64,000 bases of DNA from Flavobacteriales bacterium UBA5040. Its GTDB lineage: Bacteria; Bacteroidota; Bacteroidia; Flavobacteriales; Weeksellaceae. The DNA lies in the NCBI GenBank assembly GCA_002415135.1, contig DIBY01000015.1:61130-125129 (forward strand). The letters run 5' to 3'. This document shows, piece by piece, positions 16,678 through 25,625 of the stretch (its first letter is position 1; each line of letters opens with the position of its first letter). A program made the position numbers and the translations under genes. Under the pieces are notes generated by a model. It saw only the letters and a list, made by a program, of their open reading frames with translations, did no database searches and had not been told where the DNA came from.

Positions 16678-17818
16678 TTCAGCAACTACCAGAATGATCT
16701 CTAAAATTGCGCTGGAATATAATGGGAACGATAAAGGAATGGCAATCGCCGCAGCATCTAATTTCCTTTTAAGCAGCAATCCGGAACAACAATACCAGGA
16801 AATGAAAACTGTAGCCGACAGAAATTCAAAAGTGAAAAAGTGGGCTTTAACTGGATATATTTCTCCACCTATTGAAAACACAAAGCAATTATCAGATGAA
16901 GAATTAACTGAAATTTCAATTGAAGCATTGCAGAAGATTGGAGTTACAGATAGAAATCAATACCGCTTGGATATCCACAACAGCACAAAACAAAAACACA
17001 TTCATTTTGTGGTCAATAGAATGAATATTCATGGAAAATGTACTGTAAAATCGCGTAAAATTGGTGAAAGATTCGGTGAAGCAGTCCGCCAAATTTGTCA
17101 GGAACGAAATCTGAAAACCGATGTAGAAATTGGAATTGAAAAGAAAGCAGAAATGCTGAAAAATCTTATTCAGAGTTTGAAGTGCTCCAATAATTTTGAT
17201 GAATTAATTTCAGAAATGAGGAAAAGAGGCTTTTTAACTGAACTTTCTAAAAATGAAAAAATTGGAATTTCGGGAATACGAATCATTTTGGAGAGCGACA
17301 TCAATCATAAAACCAAACGACAATACAAGCCGGGCTATAAACTTTCAGAAATAACATCTAATCTCAAAATAGCGGAGATCAAAAGTATTTTTGATTTAAA
17401 AAATATCGTGAATCAGGAATTAAAAGCATCTTCAAGTTTGAAAGAACTTCGGGATAATCTGTATCGGCAAGGATGGGCGATGAAAGTTCAATATAAAAAC
17501 GAATTCCGACCCAAACAAATTAATCAAGTTCAGGATATCTGGATCAAAAGAGTTGCAACCACAATTTCCAATCAGCAGAAAGATGGTTTCTTTTACCATA
17601 AATACGATGGGTTTTCTCTTTCTGCAATTGGTGATAATTTTCAAAACATTGAAAAATTAATAAATGTTGCCTCGCAACCATCAGTTTTTTCTGGCAGTAG
17701 CACGAATGAAAATGTATTAGAAATTGCTTTGGAAACAGTTGAAGAAATCCTAAAACCAAATTACGTTTCACCAGCGGAAGATGAATGGTGGAAAAAGAAG
17801 AAAAAATTTAATCGATAA
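16670..17818 (+). CDS. Relaxase / mobilization nuclease
   Basis: The 382-residue protein belongs to the MobA/VirD2-like relaxase type. The conserved three-histidine metal site is visible as HNSTKQKHIHF (His103, His110, His112). A catalytic Tyr is not certain; Tyr17 or Tyr63 are candidates near the N-terminus. The C-terminal half has a repeated domain that probably binds DNA. It would nick oriT and pilot the strand into a helper conjugation system. It is coupled to the MobC-like gene. Confidence 0.88.
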   Translation: MNNSATTRMISKIALEYNGNDKGMAIAAASNFLLSSNPEQQYQEMKTVADRNSKVKKWALTGYISPPIENTKQLSDEELTEISIEALQKIGVTDRNQYRLDIHNSTKQKHIHFVVNRMNIHGKCTVKSRKIGERFGEAVRQICQERNLKTDVEIGIEKKAEMLKNLIQSLKCSNNFDELISEMRKRGFLTELSKNEKIGISGIRIILESDINHKTKRQYKPGYKLSEITSNLKIAEIKSIFDLKNIVNQELKASSSLKELRDNLYRQGWAMKVQYKNEFRPKQINQVQDIWIKRVATTISNQQKDGFFYHKYDGFSLSAIGDNFQNIEKLINVASQPSVFSGSSTNENVLEIALETVEEILKPNYVSPAEDEWWKKKKKFNR

Positions 17819-17829
17819 AAAAATATAAA

Positions 17830-18468
17830 ATGGAAAACAATAATCAAATTGAAGAATCAAAATCTGATGGATTTGAACTTTTAGAAAATGTAATCAGATC
17901 GAATGAGGAGAATATAAAATCAAATGAAGATAAAATTAAACTTTATGTGAAACTAAGATTTATGTTCGAAGATCATCTAAAGATGATGGGTCAGACACAA
18001 TTAGATTTTGAAGCGGTTGGCGAAACATACAAAGATGCAATGAAATTTCATGAATTAGAATCTGTAAAAAGAACTGAATTCTTAAAAATTTTTCCGACCA
18101 AAATCGAAGCAGTCCTTGCACAGGAAACAGTAGAAGATTTTGAAAAGATAGATTCAAAAATAAAAGAATTGAAAATCTTTACATGGTCTGGCCTTGGAAC
18201 GATGATTTTAGGGATTCTGCTTTTAGTTATTTCTATCAACTTTGCTACGAACTGGTATAAGGAAAGTGTAAAAGCGAAAAGTGAATTACGAGAAAATATT
18301 TTAAATGAAATTGCTGGTGAAGGAAAAAAAATATATGATGAAAATGAGGTGAAAGCTCTGAGTGAAAATACTAAATTGATGCAGTTATGGATTAAAAGTA
18401 ATCCTAAAAAAGCGGAAGATTTTTTCAGGTTTAAAGATGGGTATGAGGCGAAGGGTGCAGTAAAATGA
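17830..18468 (+). CDS. Coiled-coil, single-helix membrane protein at the end of the mob operon
   Basis: The 212-residue protein has a charged helical N-terminal half (about 1-115), one transmembrane segment (about 118-140, GTMILGILLLVISINF), and a charged C-terminal region. A gene of this layout usually follows the relaxase in Bacteroidota mobilizable elements; its function is unknown and may be to link the relaxosome to the membrane. It starts 11 bp after the relaxase and ends before a terminator. Confidence 0.75.
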   Translation: MENNNQIEESKSDGFELLENVIRSNEENIKSNEDKIKLYVKLRFMFEDHLKMMGQTQLDFEAVGETYKDAMKFHELESVKRTEFLKIFPTKIEAVLAQETVEDFEKIDSKIKELKIFTWSGLGTMILGILLLVISINFATNWYKESVKAKSELRENILNEIAGEGKKIYDENEVKALSENTKLMQLWIKSNPKKAEDFFRFKDGYEAKGAVK

Positions 18469-18519
18469 TCGTTCCGTATACAGTTTTGATTGCTAAATTG
18501 ATTAATAATTATATATTGA

Positions 18520-18554
18520 TGTCCAGTTTTTTAAATAATAAACTGGACATTTTA
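18520..18554 (+). terminator. Terminator closing the mobilization operon
   Basis: Arms TGTCCAGTTT (18520-18529) and AAACTGGACA (18540-18549) are perfect complements, followed by a short T-run. It marks the boundary between the mobile backbone and the cargo. Confidence 0.75.
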
Positions 18555-18736
18555 CTTATGTTTGTTTTTTAATTCTTCACTGATAACCATTGCTATATTG
18601 GACATAATTTTACCAATTTTAAAAATATTATGTTTTTACCTATGATTATTTTTATAGATAGGTTGATAAATATTTGTTCATTATATTGCACACTCATAAA
18701 AATTGACTAACTTTACTTTATTAAAAAATCTAAATT

Positions 18737-19138
18737 ATGGTACCCACAAAGGAAGGACAGATTGTAAAATTTCATTCTCCACTCGCAGATGAAAATCCAG
18801 ATCAGCAATATGTTGTTTTAGAGATAAAAGAGGATGGCGAAAGATCGCGTGTTGACATTAAGGCTTTAAACACTGGCTTATCTTTCCCTCCTGTTAATAC
18901 AGTATTGCTTTCAGATTTGGAAGTCATTGAAGTAGATACTTCTGATTTGACAGGACATATAGTAACCATTAATAAATCAGACTTCTCTCAGGTTGTTGGG
19001 AAGGTTATTAAGGTGAGCGAACAGAAAATAAATCTTGATCTTTCAAAAGGGATACATGGCGTAGAAACCAATGTGTGGCTTACTATTCTTGATGATAAAG
19101 GGAACGAGCATATGGGGACATTATATGTTACTCCCTAG
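18737..19138 (+). CDS. Conserved small beta-rich protein, unknown function
   Basis: The 133-residue protein appears to be made of two beta-barrel-like halves (about 1-65 and 70-133), each beginning with a phrase of the type GQIVKFHSP or GHIVTINKS and rich in Val/Ile strands. I recall similar proteins next to DNA-modification genes in Bacteroidota mobile elements but know no function. It is the first gene of the cargo and is followed 35 bp later by another small gene of similar distribution. A nucleic-acid-binding role is only a guess. Confidence 0.6.
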   Translation: MVPTKEGQIVKFHSPLADENPDQQYVVLEIKEDGERSRVDIKALNTGLSFPPVNTVLLSDLEVIEVDTSDLTGHIVTINKSDFSQVVGKVIKVSEQKINLDLSKGIHGVETNVWLTILDDKGNEHMGTLYVTP

Positions 19139-19173
19139 TAATTCATCTACCTGTAATCTTAAAATAAATCATC

Positions 19174-19416
19174 ATGAATATCTATTTAAACGAAGAAGAA
19201 AAACTCAAACATCCATATTATAAACTCATGGAATTGCAAGGTGCTGATTTGGAAAATGAATTAAATTCCTGGTCAAGACTTGATTTAATAGAATGGCTCT
19301 GTTGGAATGACAGAAATGGCGTGTACCGAGACGAAGATTCCTTGCATGAGTTTGGAAATACGGTCAGTAAAGAATTAGCCATTGAGATTATTACCAAACA
19401 AATCATTCAGGGTTAA
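19174..19416 (+). CDS. Small acidic protein, unknown function
   Basis: The 80-residue protein is mostly helical and acidic. Its central phrase WSRLDLIEWLCWNDRNGVY looks like the core of a conserved family. I do not recognise a known domain. It sits 3 bp before the XRE regulator and 35 bp after the preceding small gene, so the three genes look like one transcript. Confidence 0.6.
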   Translation: MNIYLNEEEKLKHPYYKLMELQGADLENELNSWSRLDLIEWLCWNDRNGVYRDEDSLHEFGNTVSKELAIEIITKQIIQG

Positions 19417-19419
19417 GGA

Positions 19420-19677
19420 ATGAGTAAAACTAATATCCAGTTATCTGATAGCTCAACTGAAAATAATCCCCATGTTTTTCGCTTAGAAATAGGGTTGTCT
19501 ATCAAACAGATACGTGAAGGCAGAGGATTAACTCAAGAACAGTTGGCTGAAAGAATGAGTATAAGCCGTTCTACAATTTCCAAAATAGAAAGTGGCAAGT
19601 TTAATTTCAGTATTGATTATCTTTCGCGCTTTGCAGATTTTCTGAATTTTGAAATTATTTTGAAGGAAGGTCAATAG
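19420..19677 (+). CDS. XRE-family helix-turn-helix regulator
   Basis: The 85-residue protein has a full Cro/CI-type HTH (about 27-80), with IKQIREGRGLTQEQLAERMSISRSTISKIESGKFN as the diagnostic stretch. It could control the preceding small genes or the neighbouring restriction genes. Its 3' end overlaps the convergent vsr gene by 23 bp. Confidence 0.88.
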   Translation: MSKTNIQLSDSSTENNPHVFRLEIGLSIKQIREGRGLTQEQLAERMSISRSTISKIESGKFNFSIDYLSRFADFLNFEIILKEGQ

Positions 19678-20092
19678 ATTCTTTTATTTTTTCTTTTACT
19701 TTATTCAAAGTATCATCGATCATAATTTTTTTGAGTTCACATTCCCATACCGTTATCACATTCCATCCTGCTTCTTTTAACAGTGAAATATTGCGGTGGT
19801 CTCGTTCCTTGTTCCCCTTAATTTTATCAGTCCAGAATTCCGTTCTGGTTTTAGGAACTACAAAATACCGACAATTCTGATGGCCATGCCAAAAACATCC
19901 GTTTACAAAAATTACCGTATTGTATTTTTTCAGAACTATATCTGGTTTTCCAGGCAACTTACGGTCGTTGATTCTATATCTGAAACCATCTGCAAAAAGT
20001 AATTTTCTGAGCGAAATCTCTGGTTTGGTGTCTTTCCCTTTTATCTGCTGCATATTATATCTCCTCTGTTCATGCGTGTGACGGTCACTCAT
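19655..20092 (-). CDS. vsr: Very-short-patch mismatch repair endonuclease Vsr
   Basis: The 145-residue nuclease cuts next to T:G mismatches that arise when 5-methylcytosine deaminates. The family core is intact: LPGKPDIVLKKY with the catalytic Asp, GCFWHGHQNC with catalytic His and zinc ligands, TRTEFWTDKI, and the final Cys in VWECEL. It is transcribed away from the restriction operon and accompanies three m5C methyltransferases on the island, which gives it an obvious job. Length is close to E. coli Vsr. Confidence 0.95.
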   Translation of the reverse strand: MSDRHTHEQRRYNMQQIKGKDTKPEISLRKLLFADGFRYRINDRKLPGKPDIVLKKYNTVIFVNGCFWHGHQNCRYFVVPKTRTEFWTDKIKGNKERDHRNISLLKEAGWNVITVWECELKKIMIDDTLNKVKEKIKESIDLPSK

Positions 20093-20162
20093 TGTTTAAG
20101 TATTTAAAATAGTAAATTTATTTAATCTTTTCTTATTGAAACTTACGGTATTTTTAATTATT

Positions 20163-20182
20163 TTTGACCTCTTTTGGTCAAA
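20163..20182. promoter_or_regulatory. Operator of the restriction-modification controller
   Basis: TTTGACC (20163-20169) and GGTCAAA (20176-20182) form a perfect 7-bp inverted repeat with a 6-bp spacer, 11 bp before the controller start. C-box operators of controller proteins have this position and form. Confidence 0.6.
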
Positions 20183-20193
20183 CTAAAAATAAT

Positions 20194-20484
20194 ATGAAGT
20201 TACTCGGTGATATTTTAAGACAGTATAGAATAGAAAAAGGAATTTCGCAGAAAGATTTGGCAACTCAAATCGAAGTAGATTATTCTTTTTTGTGTAAAGT
20301 TGAAAAAAATGAAAAGAAAATCAGTTTAGATAAGTTAGAGAAAATTGCTGCTTTTATGGAGGTTAATTATGATGATTTAAAAATATGTTTTTATTCTGAA
20401 AAAATCTTGAATATTTTTTCTAAAGAATCAAGTTCATTTACTCAGAAAACGTTAAATAAATTAATGGAAAGCTATAATGTATAA
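20194..20484 (+). CDS. Controller (C protein)-like XRE regulator of the R-M operon
   Basis: The 96-residue protein has an XRE HTH at its N-terminus (LGDILRQYRIEKGISQKDLATQIEVDYSFLCKVEKNEK) and a short helical tail. The ATG at 20194 is chosen; an in-frame TTG at 20164 lies inside the operator. It overlaps the first methyltransferase gene by 8 bp. In restriction-modification systems such proteins delay nuclease expression after entry into a new host. Confidence 0.85.
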   Translation: MKLLGDILRQYRIEKGISQKDLATQIEVDYSFLCKVEKNEKKISLDKLEKIAAFMEVNYDDLKICFYSEKILNIFSKESSSFTQKTLNKLMESYNV

Positions 20485-21670
20485 TTTTGTTGATCTATTT
20501 GCTGGTTGTGGTGGATTGAGCGAAGGTTTTTACAGAGAAAATTTTAAGGCATTGGCTCATGTTGAAATTAATAAAACTGCATGTGATACACTCAAGTCAA
20601 GAATGAAGTTTTATGGTTATTCTAATTTTGATGATGAAGTTTTGAATGTTGATATAACATATTCAAAAATAAATGATTTAATTGATAATGCAGTTAAAGG
20701 ACGTGAAGTTGATTTGATAGTTGGCGGTCCGCCTTGCCAAGCTTATTCTTCTCTTGGCCGTGCCCAGGATGACAATGCAATGAAGGATGATCCCAGAAAC
20801 TATTTATTTGAAAGTTATATCCATGTTTTACATCATTTAAATCCTAAGATTTTTGTATTTGAAAATGTGACCGGTTTACTTTCTGCAAAAATAAATGGTC
20901 ATAAAATAGTTAATACAATTTTGGAGAAACTTGGAGAAAAATATACTCTTATAGATAATCCTAAAGACATGGTTTTGAACTCCGCAGATTACGGTGTTCC
21001 ACAGATTAGAAAACGAATAATTATTGTTGGAGTTCGCAAAGATCTTCCTTTTAATGCAAATGAAATTTACTCATCAATAATAAAAACACACAGTGATTTA
21101 AAATCGTCAGAAGATAATGTAGAGAAATATGTAACTGTAAAAGAAGCAATTGCTGATCTGCCATTTTTAAAATCTGGAGAAGGGGCTGATGTGACTGAAT
21201 TTAAGTCAAAAGGGAACAATAGTTTTCTAGATGGAATAATTAACAAGAAATCTAACGTCTTAAGACATCATATTTCACGTAATCTTAACAGTTTAGATGT
21301 CGAAAGATATTCGGAAATGAGTAAAAATCATTGGACGTTTACTGAACTTTTGATGAATCGACCAGACTTACAACATCCAAAACAACGAGTTTTTAATAAT
21401 AGCTATTGTGTTCAATTCTGGGATAAACCAGCACGTACTATTATTGCACATTTGTATAAAGATGGTAATCAGTTTATCCATCCAGATTTTAAACAAGGTC
21501 GATCAATCACCCCAAGGGAAGCAGCCCGACTACAATCGTTTCCAGATGACTTTATATTTGAAGGATCACGGACGGAAATTTATAAACAAATTGGTAATGC
21601 AGTTCCTGTTTTATTTGCACAAGCAATCGCAAAGGGTTGTAAAAAAGTTTTAGATAAATATGGTATTTAA
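20477..21670 (+). CDS. DNA (cytosine-5) methyltransferase, first of an R-M pair
   Basis: The 397-residue enzyme has the ordered m5C motifs: I (VDLFAGCGGLSEGF, residues 4-17), IV (GGPPCQAYSSLGR, catalytic Cys near 86), VI (FENVTG), VIII and the C-terminal X (IGNAVPVLFAQAI). It transfers methyl from S-adenosylmethionine to cytosine C5. The target-recognition region (about 230-330) is specific and cannot be read from sequence. It is followed by a second methyltransferase with 11-bp overlap; such pairs methylate the two strands of an asymmetric site (LlaJI) or act together (BsuMI). Confidence 0.95.
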   Translation: MYNFVDLFAGCGGLSEGFYRENFKALAHVEINKTACDTLKSRMKFYGYSNFDDEVLNVDITYSKINDLIDNAVKGREVDLIVGGPPCQAYSSLGRAQDDNAMKDDPRNYLFESYIHVLHHLNPKIFVFENVTGLLSAKINGHKIVNTILEKLGEKYTLIDNPKDMVLNSADYGVPQIRKRIIIVGVRKDLPFNANEIYSSIIKTHSDLKSSEDNVEKYVTVKEAIADLPFLKSGEGADVTEFKSKGNNSFLDGIINKKSNVLRHHISRNLNSLDVERYSEMSKNHWTFTELLMNRPDLQHPKQRVFNNSYCVQFWDKPARTIIAHLYKDGNQFIHPDFKQGRSITPREAARLQSFPDDFIFEGSRTEIYKQIGNAVPVLFAQAIAKGCKKVLDKYGI

Positions 21671-23177
21671 AAATATAGATCAAATAACTGATAAGAAAGA
21701 CAAAAGTAAACTGATAGAAAAAATTCAGTTACATATTCGAATTGTTCAATGTCTTTCTGAAATTCATAAAATTGTTTTCGATAAAGTTTCGTCAGATGTT
21801 AAATTAAACACTATTTCGAAAATTAAGGATATAGGTATCATTTCAAATGAAGACGATATTAGTGTTTTACAAAAATTAATTAATCCCTTATTCATTGATT
21901 TTATTAAAAGTGTAAATTTCTCACTTTTGTATCCAAAATTGATAGGTTCCCATTTGGATAAACTTAACAATAAAATAAGATTAGAATATCAAAAAAAGGA
22001 AGCGCGTACTAGTAAGCCAACAGTTGTAGATTTTTTTTGTGGTGCGGGAGGCTTAAGTTTGGGATTCGTCAAAGCAGGATATAAAGTTATTTTTGCAAAT
22101 GATCACGAAGACGTCTGTATCGATACCTATTCTTATAACCACCCTGAAGTCAAAAATACATCTATAGTAAATGGTGATATTAAAGATATAGTCAATAATT
22201 TAGAAGATTTTATTAATAAAGACGCTGACATTGTTGTTGGCGGTCCTCCTTGCCAAGGATTTAGTTCAGCTAACCAGCAACGAATTATTGATGACCCTCG
22301 GAATGAATTATATAAGTATTTCATTAAAGCAGTAGAAAAACTTTCTCCGAAGTTTGTGGTGATGGAGAATGTTCGAGGAATGCTTCCCTATGCGAATCAA
22401 ATAAAAGAAGATTATCAAAATATAAAATCATTTAAAGATAATAAGAATTATACTTATGAAATTGATTGTAGAGTATTGACTTCTAATGATTATGGTGTTG
22501 CTCAAAAAAGGCACAGATTAATTTTTATTGCAATACGAAAAGACATTGGTTTACAATTTAATGTTAGTCCTTCGGACATTCTGAATAATATTGTATCAAC
22601 TAAAGATAATAATGAACAGTTTCATCTTTCTGATGCTCTTAATTTCATAAAAGAACTTGAAGCTAATCGGAAAAAAAATACAAACGAATTAGATTCTGAA
22701 GTTTCAGGTAAAAAGGTTGAGGTTAATTCGTATACTGGCACGGAAAATAGTTATTTATTATCAATAAATGAAAATAGAACAATGCCCATTATATTCAATC
22801 ATAAGGCTAGATTTGTGAGTGATTTGAATTTTGATATATATAGACTTCTAAATCAAGGTGACGATGCTACAAATGAAAAAATTGTTCATTTGATGCCTTA
22901 TGCTCATAGAAACAATGTTTTTAAGGACAAATATTATAAATTAATTGCAGATCGGCCTAGTAGAACTATCACAGCACACTTGCGTATGGATTGCCATTCT
23001 CACATTCATCCTTTTCAGGTGCGTAGCATTACTCCCAGAGAAGCAGCTCGTATACAGTCATTTCCTGATGATTATGTTTTTCTTGGTGCCTATTTAAAAA
23101 CATATATGCAAATTGGTAATGCTGTACCTCCATTAATGGCGAAGGTAATCGCTGAAAACATTATAAAATATTTATAG
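21660..23177 (+). CDS. DNA (cytosine-5) methyltransferase, second of an R-M pair
   Basis: The 505-residue enzyme has a non-catalytic N-terminal extension of about 115 residues, then motifs I (VVDFFCGAGGLSLGF), IV (GGPPCQGFSSANQQR, catalytic Cys near 196), VI (MENVRG) and X (IGNAVPPLMAKVI). It is not a duplicate of the first enzyme, since the extension and target-recognition regions differ. It overlaps the upstream gene and is followed after 86 bp by the restriction genes. The extension may contact the restriction subunits; this is a guess. Confidence 0.95.
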   Translation: MVFKNIDQITDKKDKSKLIEKIQLHIRIVQCLSEIHKIVFDKVSSDVKLNTISKIKDIGIISNEDDISVLQKLINPLFIDFIKSVNFSLLYPKLIGSHLDKLNNKIRLEYQKKEARTSKPTVVDFFCGAGGLSLGFVKAGYKVIFANDHEDVCIDTYSYNHPEVKNTSIVNGDIKDIVNNLEDFINKDADIVVGGPPCQGFSSANQQRIIDDPRNELYKYFIKAVEKLSPKFVVMENVRGMLPYANQIKEDYQNIKSFKDNKNYTYEIDCRVLTSNDYGVAQKRHRLIFIAIRKDIGLQFNVSPSDILNNIVSTKDNNEQFHLSDALNFIKELEANRKKNTNELDSEVSGKKVEVNSYTGTENSYLLSINENRTMPIIFNHKARFVSDLNFDIYRLLNQGDDATNEKIVHLMPYAHRNNVFKDKYYKLIADRPSRTITAHLRMDCHSHIHPFQVRSITPREAARIQSFPDDYVFLGAYLKTYMQIGNAVPPLMAKVIAENIIKYL

Positions 23178-23263
23178 AAATTTAGGGATTTACTACAAAA
23201 TATCGGAGATTATAAGTAAATTAACTTTTTTATTTTAATTAAACACAAAATTCTTGAAAAACT

Positions 23264-23941
23264 ATGTCTATTGTAATTGAACAGTTCATCAGAAAGCTGA
23301 ACAACACCGAATTAAACTCACAAAGTACTAACGATTCATATATTCGTCTATCTAAAGAAATTCAGGACTTCGTACCAGCCGATTTTTTTAAATTTTTAGA
23401 CTCAAAGCAGGTTTCTGTTATTAATAAAGGAACTAATAAAGAAATTTCTGCAGATAAATGGTTACGGTTTCAATATTATCCTTCTAATAAAGAGTATAGG
23501 ATTGTCAGTATGACTGAAATCTATGAAGCGTATAATCCCTATCCAGGTGATTTTGTAGTTATCGAAAAAATAACAGATGGTTCACATTTTCATTACGAAG
23601 TTTCAATGAAGAAATTGAATAAACTTTCCATGAAGTTTCATAAAAAATCAAGTAGTTTTGAAATCTTAAATTTGTTAGAAGGAAACAATATTACATTATT
23701 AGACAAAGATGTCGTTATAAATTATAATGGTAATGACTTTGACAGTAAAATTATTTTTACACAAAGAAGAAAGAAAAGGGAAGATTCTCCAACTGATACT
23801 GATTTTTATGAAATTTTAAATGTTCCTGATGAACTTTTAACAGAGATTGACAGAGATTCATTTGTTGAAATTCTTAAAAGAGGATCAAAATTTTATATAA
23901 GTGTTGAAAAATCATGGGAGTTTAACAAATTTGAAAGATAA
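23264..23941 (+). CDS. Putative specificity subunit of the restriction complex
   Basis: The 225-residue protein has no motif I can name with certainty. The phrase YNPYPGDFVVIEKITDG and the strand-rich layout (about 60-170) recall B3-like DNA-recognition domains of EcoRII/LlaJI type. It ends 1 bp before the McrB-like gene. BsuMI has a third restriction gene (ydiR) beside its McrB- and McrC-like genes, and this could be the counterpart. The assignment is by position and fold impression only. Confidence 0.5.
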   Translation: MSIVIEQFIRKLNNTELNSQSTNDSYIRLSKEIQDFVPADFFKFLDSKQVSVINKGTNKEISADKWLRFQYYPSNKEYRIVSMTEIYEAYNPYPGDFVVIEKITDGSHFHYEVSMKKLNKLSMKFHKKSSSFEILNLLEGNNITLLDKDVVINYNGNDFDSKIIFTQRRKKREDSPTDTDFYEILNVPDELLTEIDRDSFVEILKRGSKFYISVEKSWEFNKFER

Positions 23942-23942
23942 G

Positions 23943-25622
23943 ATGTCAAAAAAATATTTATACAAAGTTTATTCCGGAGTAAACACATTTTCTAATTTTC
24001 CAGCAGGTAATGAATTTAGGTTTTCGGCGGAAAATTTTTCACCTCAGATACAAATTCAAATTGGTGATATAATCGTTGCTTATAGTAACCCTGGTACTTT
24101 TTGTATTCTTGAAATCACAGGAACTGAAGGTTATAATTTATCAGCAGTTAAAAATCTTGAACTGTTTAAAGAAAAATTTATAAATTTTGACAGCGGTACT
24201 TCAATACTTGAATTAACTGAAATAGATTATAGTAATCTACTTGTTGAGCTTTTATTAAAATTTTCTACAATATCACCTGAAGATAATACTGAAAATATAT
24301 CAACAAGTCAAATAATTTCCTCGTTTGCAAAGTGGTTAAATGCCAAACCAAAGAATAATTATTTTGATAACGATTATATAAAAACTGTTTCTTTCCTTAC
24401 CAAATTACAAGAAAAATATTCAGAGATATATAGTAAAGATATTTTTGATGTCGACTTTGATGATCTTGATAATTTTATTGAAAAAATAAATACCAACATT
24501 TGGGATCAATCAACCGATTTTTGGAGATATAGTGAAGCAGCTTCCAATCATCAGCCAAGAGCAATTCTTAATAAAGATAACTATCAGGCATTTTTAAAAG
24601 AATTTAAATATAAAAGAAATCATAATTTTCAGCCGAAAAACACCATTTACTATGGTGCCCCAGGAACAGGCAAATCTTACAGAGTCGATCAGATCATAAA
24701 AGATTTAGATCCAAAGTATTTTGAACGGGTAACCTTCCATCCGGACTACGACAACGCTTCTTTTGTTGGTGGTTATAAACCGGTATCACAGAAGAATGAG
24801 AAGGGAGATGAAGAAATAGGATATAGATTTGTTCCACAGGCTTTTTCAACAATATACAGCCGCGCATGGCAGGATCCAACCCATCAGTATTATTTGGTGA
24901 TCGAAGAGATAAACAGGGGGAACTGTGCGGAAATTTTCGGTGAAATATTTCAGTTGTTAGACAGAAATTCAGAATATACAGTAACGCCTTCAAGGGAACT
25001 TCGGGAACATCTTCTAAAAGATTTTTCTGACAATCCTGAACATGAAGGAATCAGAAAAGGACTAAAACTACCTTCTAACCTTCATATATTGGCCACGATG
25101 AATACTTCGGACCAGTCTTTATTTCCAATGGATTCTGCCTTTAAAAGGAGATGGGAGTGGGAGTATGTACTGATTTGCTACGATCCGAAAACTGAGGAAG
25201 ATAGAGACAACCTGTCATTCGGTTACGAGATAGAATTACCCGACGGCACAAAATATAGGTGGATCGATTTCATTTCTAAAATAAATAATAACCACATTAA
25301 AAATAATCCGTCCTTAGGAATGGATAAATGTATTGGTAATTATTTTATAAAGCCTGATAGCGGTAATTTTATTTCACTAAAACCATTTATCAGCAAAGTA
25401 ATCTTTTATTTGTGGAATGATGTTTTTAAGGATGAGGACAATAAAGTATTTGAATCAAACGGATCCTATGAAGATTTCTTTCCAATAGCTTCTGCAGGAG
25501 TTACTAAAGTGAAAGAATTATTTGAGAGAATTGAGCTGTCTCCGATTTCTGTGTATGCTGAAAGAGATGAAGAATATCAATTGGGGCAGGTTGCAGAAGA
25601 AAATCAAACCGTTGAAAACTAA
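23943..25622 (+). CDS. McrB/LlaJI R1-like AAA+ NTPase of the restriction system
   Basis: The 559-residue protein has an N-terminal EVE/B3-like strand-rich domain (about 1-65), a middle linker, and a McrB-type AAA+ domain. Walker A is YGAPGTGKSYR (near 238), Walker B VIEEINRGNCAEIFGEIFQLLDR (near 317), and the McrB signature ATMNTSDQSLFPMDSAFKRRWEW (near 385), all intact. It should translocate DNA by GTP or ATP hydrolysis and drive cleavage with the next gene product. The ATG at 23943 is preferred over 23901, which lies inside the preceding gene. Confidence 0.92.
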   Translation: MSKKYLYKVYSGVNTFSNFPAGNEFRFSAENFSPQIQIQIGDIIVAYSNPGTFCILEITGTEGYNLSAVKNLELFKEKFINFDSGTSILELTEIDYSNLLVELLLKFSTISPEDNTENISTSQIISSFAKWLNAKPKNNYFDNDYIKTVSFLTKLQEKYSEIYSKDIFDVDFDDLDNFIEKINTNIWDQSTDFWRYSEAASNHQPRAILNKDNYQAFLKEFKYKRNHNFQPKNTIYYGAPGTGKSYRVDQIIKDLDPKYFERVTFHPDYDNASFVGGYKPVSQKNEKGDEEIGYRFVPQAFSTIYSRAWQDPTHQYYLVIEEINRGNCAEIFGEIFQLLDRNSEYTVTPSRELREHLLKDFSDNPEHEGIRKGLKLPSNLHILATMNTSDQSLFPMDSAFKRRWEWEYVLICYDPKTEEDRDNLSFGYEIELPDGTKYRWIDFISKINNNHIKNNPSLGMDKCIGNYFIKPDSGNFISLKPFISKVIFYLWNDVFKDEDNKVFESNGSYEDFFPIASAGVTKVKELFERIELSPISVYAERDEEYQLGQVAEENQTVEN

Positions 25623-25625
25623 GCG

